A DNA stretch of 6,541 nucleotides from assembly GCA_019240015.1 (NCBI GenBank), contig JAFAZB010000128.1, positions 1 through 6,541 on the forward strand, given 5' to 3'. A program made the translations under genes and the position numbers. A model generated the notes under the pieces. The model was not told the DNA's origin, ran no database searches, and saw only the letters and a list, made by a program, of their open reading frames with translations. Position 1 is the stretch's first letter; each line of letters starts with the position of its first letter. Source of the DNA: Solirubrobacterales bacterium (lineage in GTDB: Bacteria > Actinomycetota > Thermoleophilia > Solirubrobacterales > Solirubrobacteraceae). Positions 5,023 through 6,541 of this stretch are shown one piece after another.

Positions 5023-5892
5023 ATGGCAGCAGAGCACGATCTGAGCGGAAAGGTGGCAGTGGTCACCGGCGCGGCGCGGGGGATCGGTCGCGCCAGCGCG
5101 GTGGCCCTTGCGCACGCCGGGGCTGACGTAGTCGGGATCGACATCGCGGCGTCCGCCAGCCCGATTCTCGCCTACGCCCCGGGCACCCCGGACGATCTGG
5201 CCGAAACCGGGCGTCAGGTCGAGGGCAGCGGCCGCCGCTGGCTGCAGAAGACGCTCGATCAGCGCGACAGCGCGGGCGTGAGACGGGTGGCGGAGGAGAT
5301 CGAACAGGGGTGGGGCGGAGTGGACATCGTGTTCGCCAACGCGGGGATTCAGGCGTTCAAGCCCATCGTGGAGATGGACGACGCCGACTGGCGCGACCAG
5401 ATCGAGGTCAACCTCAACGGCACGGCGAACGTCGTGCGCGCCTTCGCGCCCCTGTTGGTCCGTCGGGGCGGCGGGCGGATCATCATCAACTCCTCCACCC
5501 AAGGACAGCACGGCACGAAGTACGGCGCGTCATATTCGGCGTCGAAGTGGGGGCTGCTCGGGCTGATGAAGTCAGCCGCGCTTGAGCTCGGTGAGCATCA
5601 GATCACGGTCAACGCGGTGATTCCGGGGCTGATCGACACGACACTCACGCGCCATGAGCAGCGCTATGCCCAGGCGCTGGCCGAGGCCGGCCAGGAGCCC
5701 AGCGGTGACGAGGCGAAGGACGAACAGGCCGCGATCGAGGCGCAGAGGAGGAAGACGCCGCTCGGGGTGCCGTGGCTTGCGCCCGAGGACGTCGCCCCAC
5801 TGGTGGTGTTCCTCGCCTCGGACGCGGCCCGCATGGTCAGCGGGACAGCGTTCGCGGCCACCGGCGGCGACAGCGCGCACGTCACTAGCTGA
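5023..5892 (+). CDS. Short-chain dehydrogenase/reductase, mycofactocin-associated type
   Basis: The protein has 289 residues, with start set by GGAGGT. It is a classical SDR: TGAARGIG (15-22) binds the dinucleotide, and D40 at the end of the second strand favours NAD over NADP. NAG is at 106-108 and N130 in the helix 4 motif; S158, Y171 and K175 (YSASK) complete the catalytic tetrad. After D40 there is an insertion (about 41-68, with TPDDLAETGRQVE) that ordinary SDRs lack. This insertion is typical of the mycofactocin-coupled SDR subfamily (carveol dehydrogenase-like), where it shields a tightly held NAD that is recycled by mycofactocin and not by exchange. A second insertion (about 208-245), rich in Glu, Ala and Lys, lies over the substrate site and is likewise usual for that group. 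The substrate is an alcohol or ketone that cannot be named. No mycofactocin biosynthesis gene is in the window. It probably forms its own unit, with the ABC gene 183 nt further on. Confidence 0.93.
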   Translation: MAAEHDLSGKVAVVTGAARGIGRASAVALAHAGADVVGIDIAASASPILAYAPGTPDDLAETGRQVEGSGRRWLQKTLDQRDSAGVRRVAEEIEQGWGGVDIVFANAGIQAFKPIVEMDDADWRDQIEVNLNGTANVVRAFAPLLVRRGGGRIIINSSTQGQHGTKYGASYSASKWGLLGLMKSAALELGEHQITVNAVIPGLIDTTLTRHEQRYAQALAEAGQEPSGDEAKDEQAAIEAQRRKTPLGVPWLAPEDVAPLVVFLASDAARMVSGTAFAATGGDSAHVTS

Positions 5893-5894
5893 TC

Positions 5895-5935
5895 GAGTCC
5901 CCGGCGAGCCGGAGACAGTCCGACTCAATTTCTTT
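5895..5935 (+). terminator. Possible terminator behind the SDR gene
   Basis: GAGTC (5895-5899) pairs with GACTC (5922-5926), enclosing a small CCGG-CGAG-CCGG stem (5901-5912), followed by AATTTCTTT (5927-5935). The T-rich tail and position 2 nt after the stop codon suit a terminator, but the stems are short and interrupted. Confidence 0.35.
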
Positions 5936-5956
5936 CCCGAGCTGTTGGCGCGGGTG

Positions 5957-6001
5957 TACGATCGCCGCGACATGTTCCGGCAGGCGAGGGTGGGCTCGTA
6001 G
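5957..6001 (+). promoter_or_regulatory. Candidate -10 element and 9-codon leader frame ahead of the ABC gene
   Basis: TACGAT (5957-5962) fits the actinobacterial -10 form TAnnnT, and transcription would start near 5969. ATG 5972 directly after it opens a 9-codon frame (MFRQARVGS, stop TAG 5999-6001) that ends 2 nt before the in-frame TTG 6004 of the ABC frame. A clear -35 is missing. The short frame could be a leaderless leader peptide or chance. Confidence 0.25.
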
Positions 6002-6075
6002 CTTTGTCGGTCATCGAGGGCACCGGGGATGGGCCGCTCACGGCGTCGCGCGTCGTTGGCACCGGTGGGTCCGAG

Positions 6076-6541
6076 GTGACCGACGCCGTGATCGAGGTCT
6101 CGGGCCTGCGGATGTCGTACGACGGCTTTGAGGCCGTGCGAGGCGTTGACCTGCGGGTGGCGCGCGGCGAGATCTTCACTTTCCTTGGTCCCAACGGCGC
6201 TGGAAAGACGACGACCGTCGAGATTCTCGAGGGCCATCGGAAGCGATCGGCCGGCGATGTGCGGGTTCTCGGGGAGGACCCTGAGCACGCCGACCGATGG
6301 TGGCGGTCCCGGGTCGGCGTGGTGCTCCAGTCCTCGCGGGTCGAGCCGCAGCTGACCGTGCGCGAGTGCCTTGAGCTCTACGCCGGCTACTACGCGGCGC
6401 CGCGGTCGGTGCAAGAAGTGATCGAACTCGTCGGGCTGAAGAAGCGCGCCGAGGTTCGCGGTGGTCAGCTGTCAGGCGGGCAGCAGCGACGAGTCGATGT
6501 CGCGCTGGCGTTGATCGGCGATCCGGAGCTGGTTTTTCTCG
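6076..6541 (+). CDS. ABC transporter ATP-binding protein, N-terminal part (cut by window end)
   Basis: 155 complete codons are visible from GTG 6076. The nucleotide-binding domain reads in order: Walker A GPNGAGKTT (38-46), Q-loop Q85 (VVLQSS), signature LSGGQQRR (132-139) and the start of Walker B (ELVFL, 151-155), where the window ends just before the expected Asp-Glu. The layout, with GEIFTFLGPNGAGKTTTVEILEG, a short helical region and an immediate signature, is that of DrrA/CcmA-like exporters of the ABC-2 type, which pair with a separate membrane protein and often confer drug or lipid export. The permease should follow outside the window. The GTG start places Walker A at the usual distance from the N-terminus and has a weak GGTGGG upstream. 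A TTG at 6004 in the same frame would add 24 residues. The order after the SDR does not prove a shared transcript. Confidence 0.93.
   Translation, partial: MTDAVIEVSGLRMSYDGFEAVRGVDLRVARGEIFTFLGPNGAGKTTTVEILEGHRKRSAGDVRVLGEDPEHADRWWRSRVGVVLQSSRVEPQLTVRECLELYAGYYAAPRSVQEVIELVGLKKRAEVRGGQLSGGQQRRVDVALALIGDPELVFL

Noticed and set aside
5572..6414. 280-codon minus-strand frame opposite the SDR and ABC genes
   Set aside because: It lies antisense to two genes with clear catalytic motifs, and its translation is Arg/His/Pro-rich without recognisable domains.

Overview
The window is GC-rich throughout. It uses GTG and TTG starts, packs its genes tightly, and carries a tRNA gene with no encoded CCA. 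The zinc-finger rhomboid, the PlsC type and the mycofactocin-type SDR together point to a high-GC actinomycete. A deep lineage such as Thermoleophilia/Solirubrobacterales is my best guess, from protein style only.

Layout. Bases 1-270 (+) are the 3' end of a GT4-type glycosyltransferase. A co-directional minus-strand cluster runs from 3822 down to 285: a PlsC-GpsA fusion protein (3822-2158), an ECF-type sigma factor (2135-1533), a 120-residue single-pass membrane protein whose GTG overlaps the sigma stop codon (1536-1174), and a rhomboid intramembrane protease with an N-terminal zinc-binding domain (1130-285). The gaps are 22 nt, a 4-nt overlap and 43 nt, so one transcript is plausible. Diverging from the cluster at 3871 is an unrecognised multi-pass membrane protein (+), followed by tRNA-Thr(TGT) at 4477-4549 with a hairpin terminator behind it. 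A non-coding stretch of about 470 bases (4550-5022) holds a 17-bp-period tandem repeat, a G-quadruplex motif and a perfect 14-bp palindrome. Then come an SDR oxidoreductase of the mycofactocin-associated type (5023-5892) and the N-terminal part of an ABC transporter ATPase (from about 6076, cut by the window end).

How the genes may work together. PlsC makes phosphatidic acid, and GpsA makes the sn-glycerol-3-phosphate from which that pathway starts. Here the two are one open frame, but the GpsA half lacks several residues that are nearly invariant in its family. Downstream, sigma factor, membrane protein and rhomboid protease have the gene content expected of a membrane-signalling module with regulated intramembrane proteolysis. 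That reading is inference from gene order. The SDR and ABC genes look like a separate unit. The most unusual items are the PlsC-GpsA fusion with its altered active site and the sigma/membrane protein/rhomboid arrangement.
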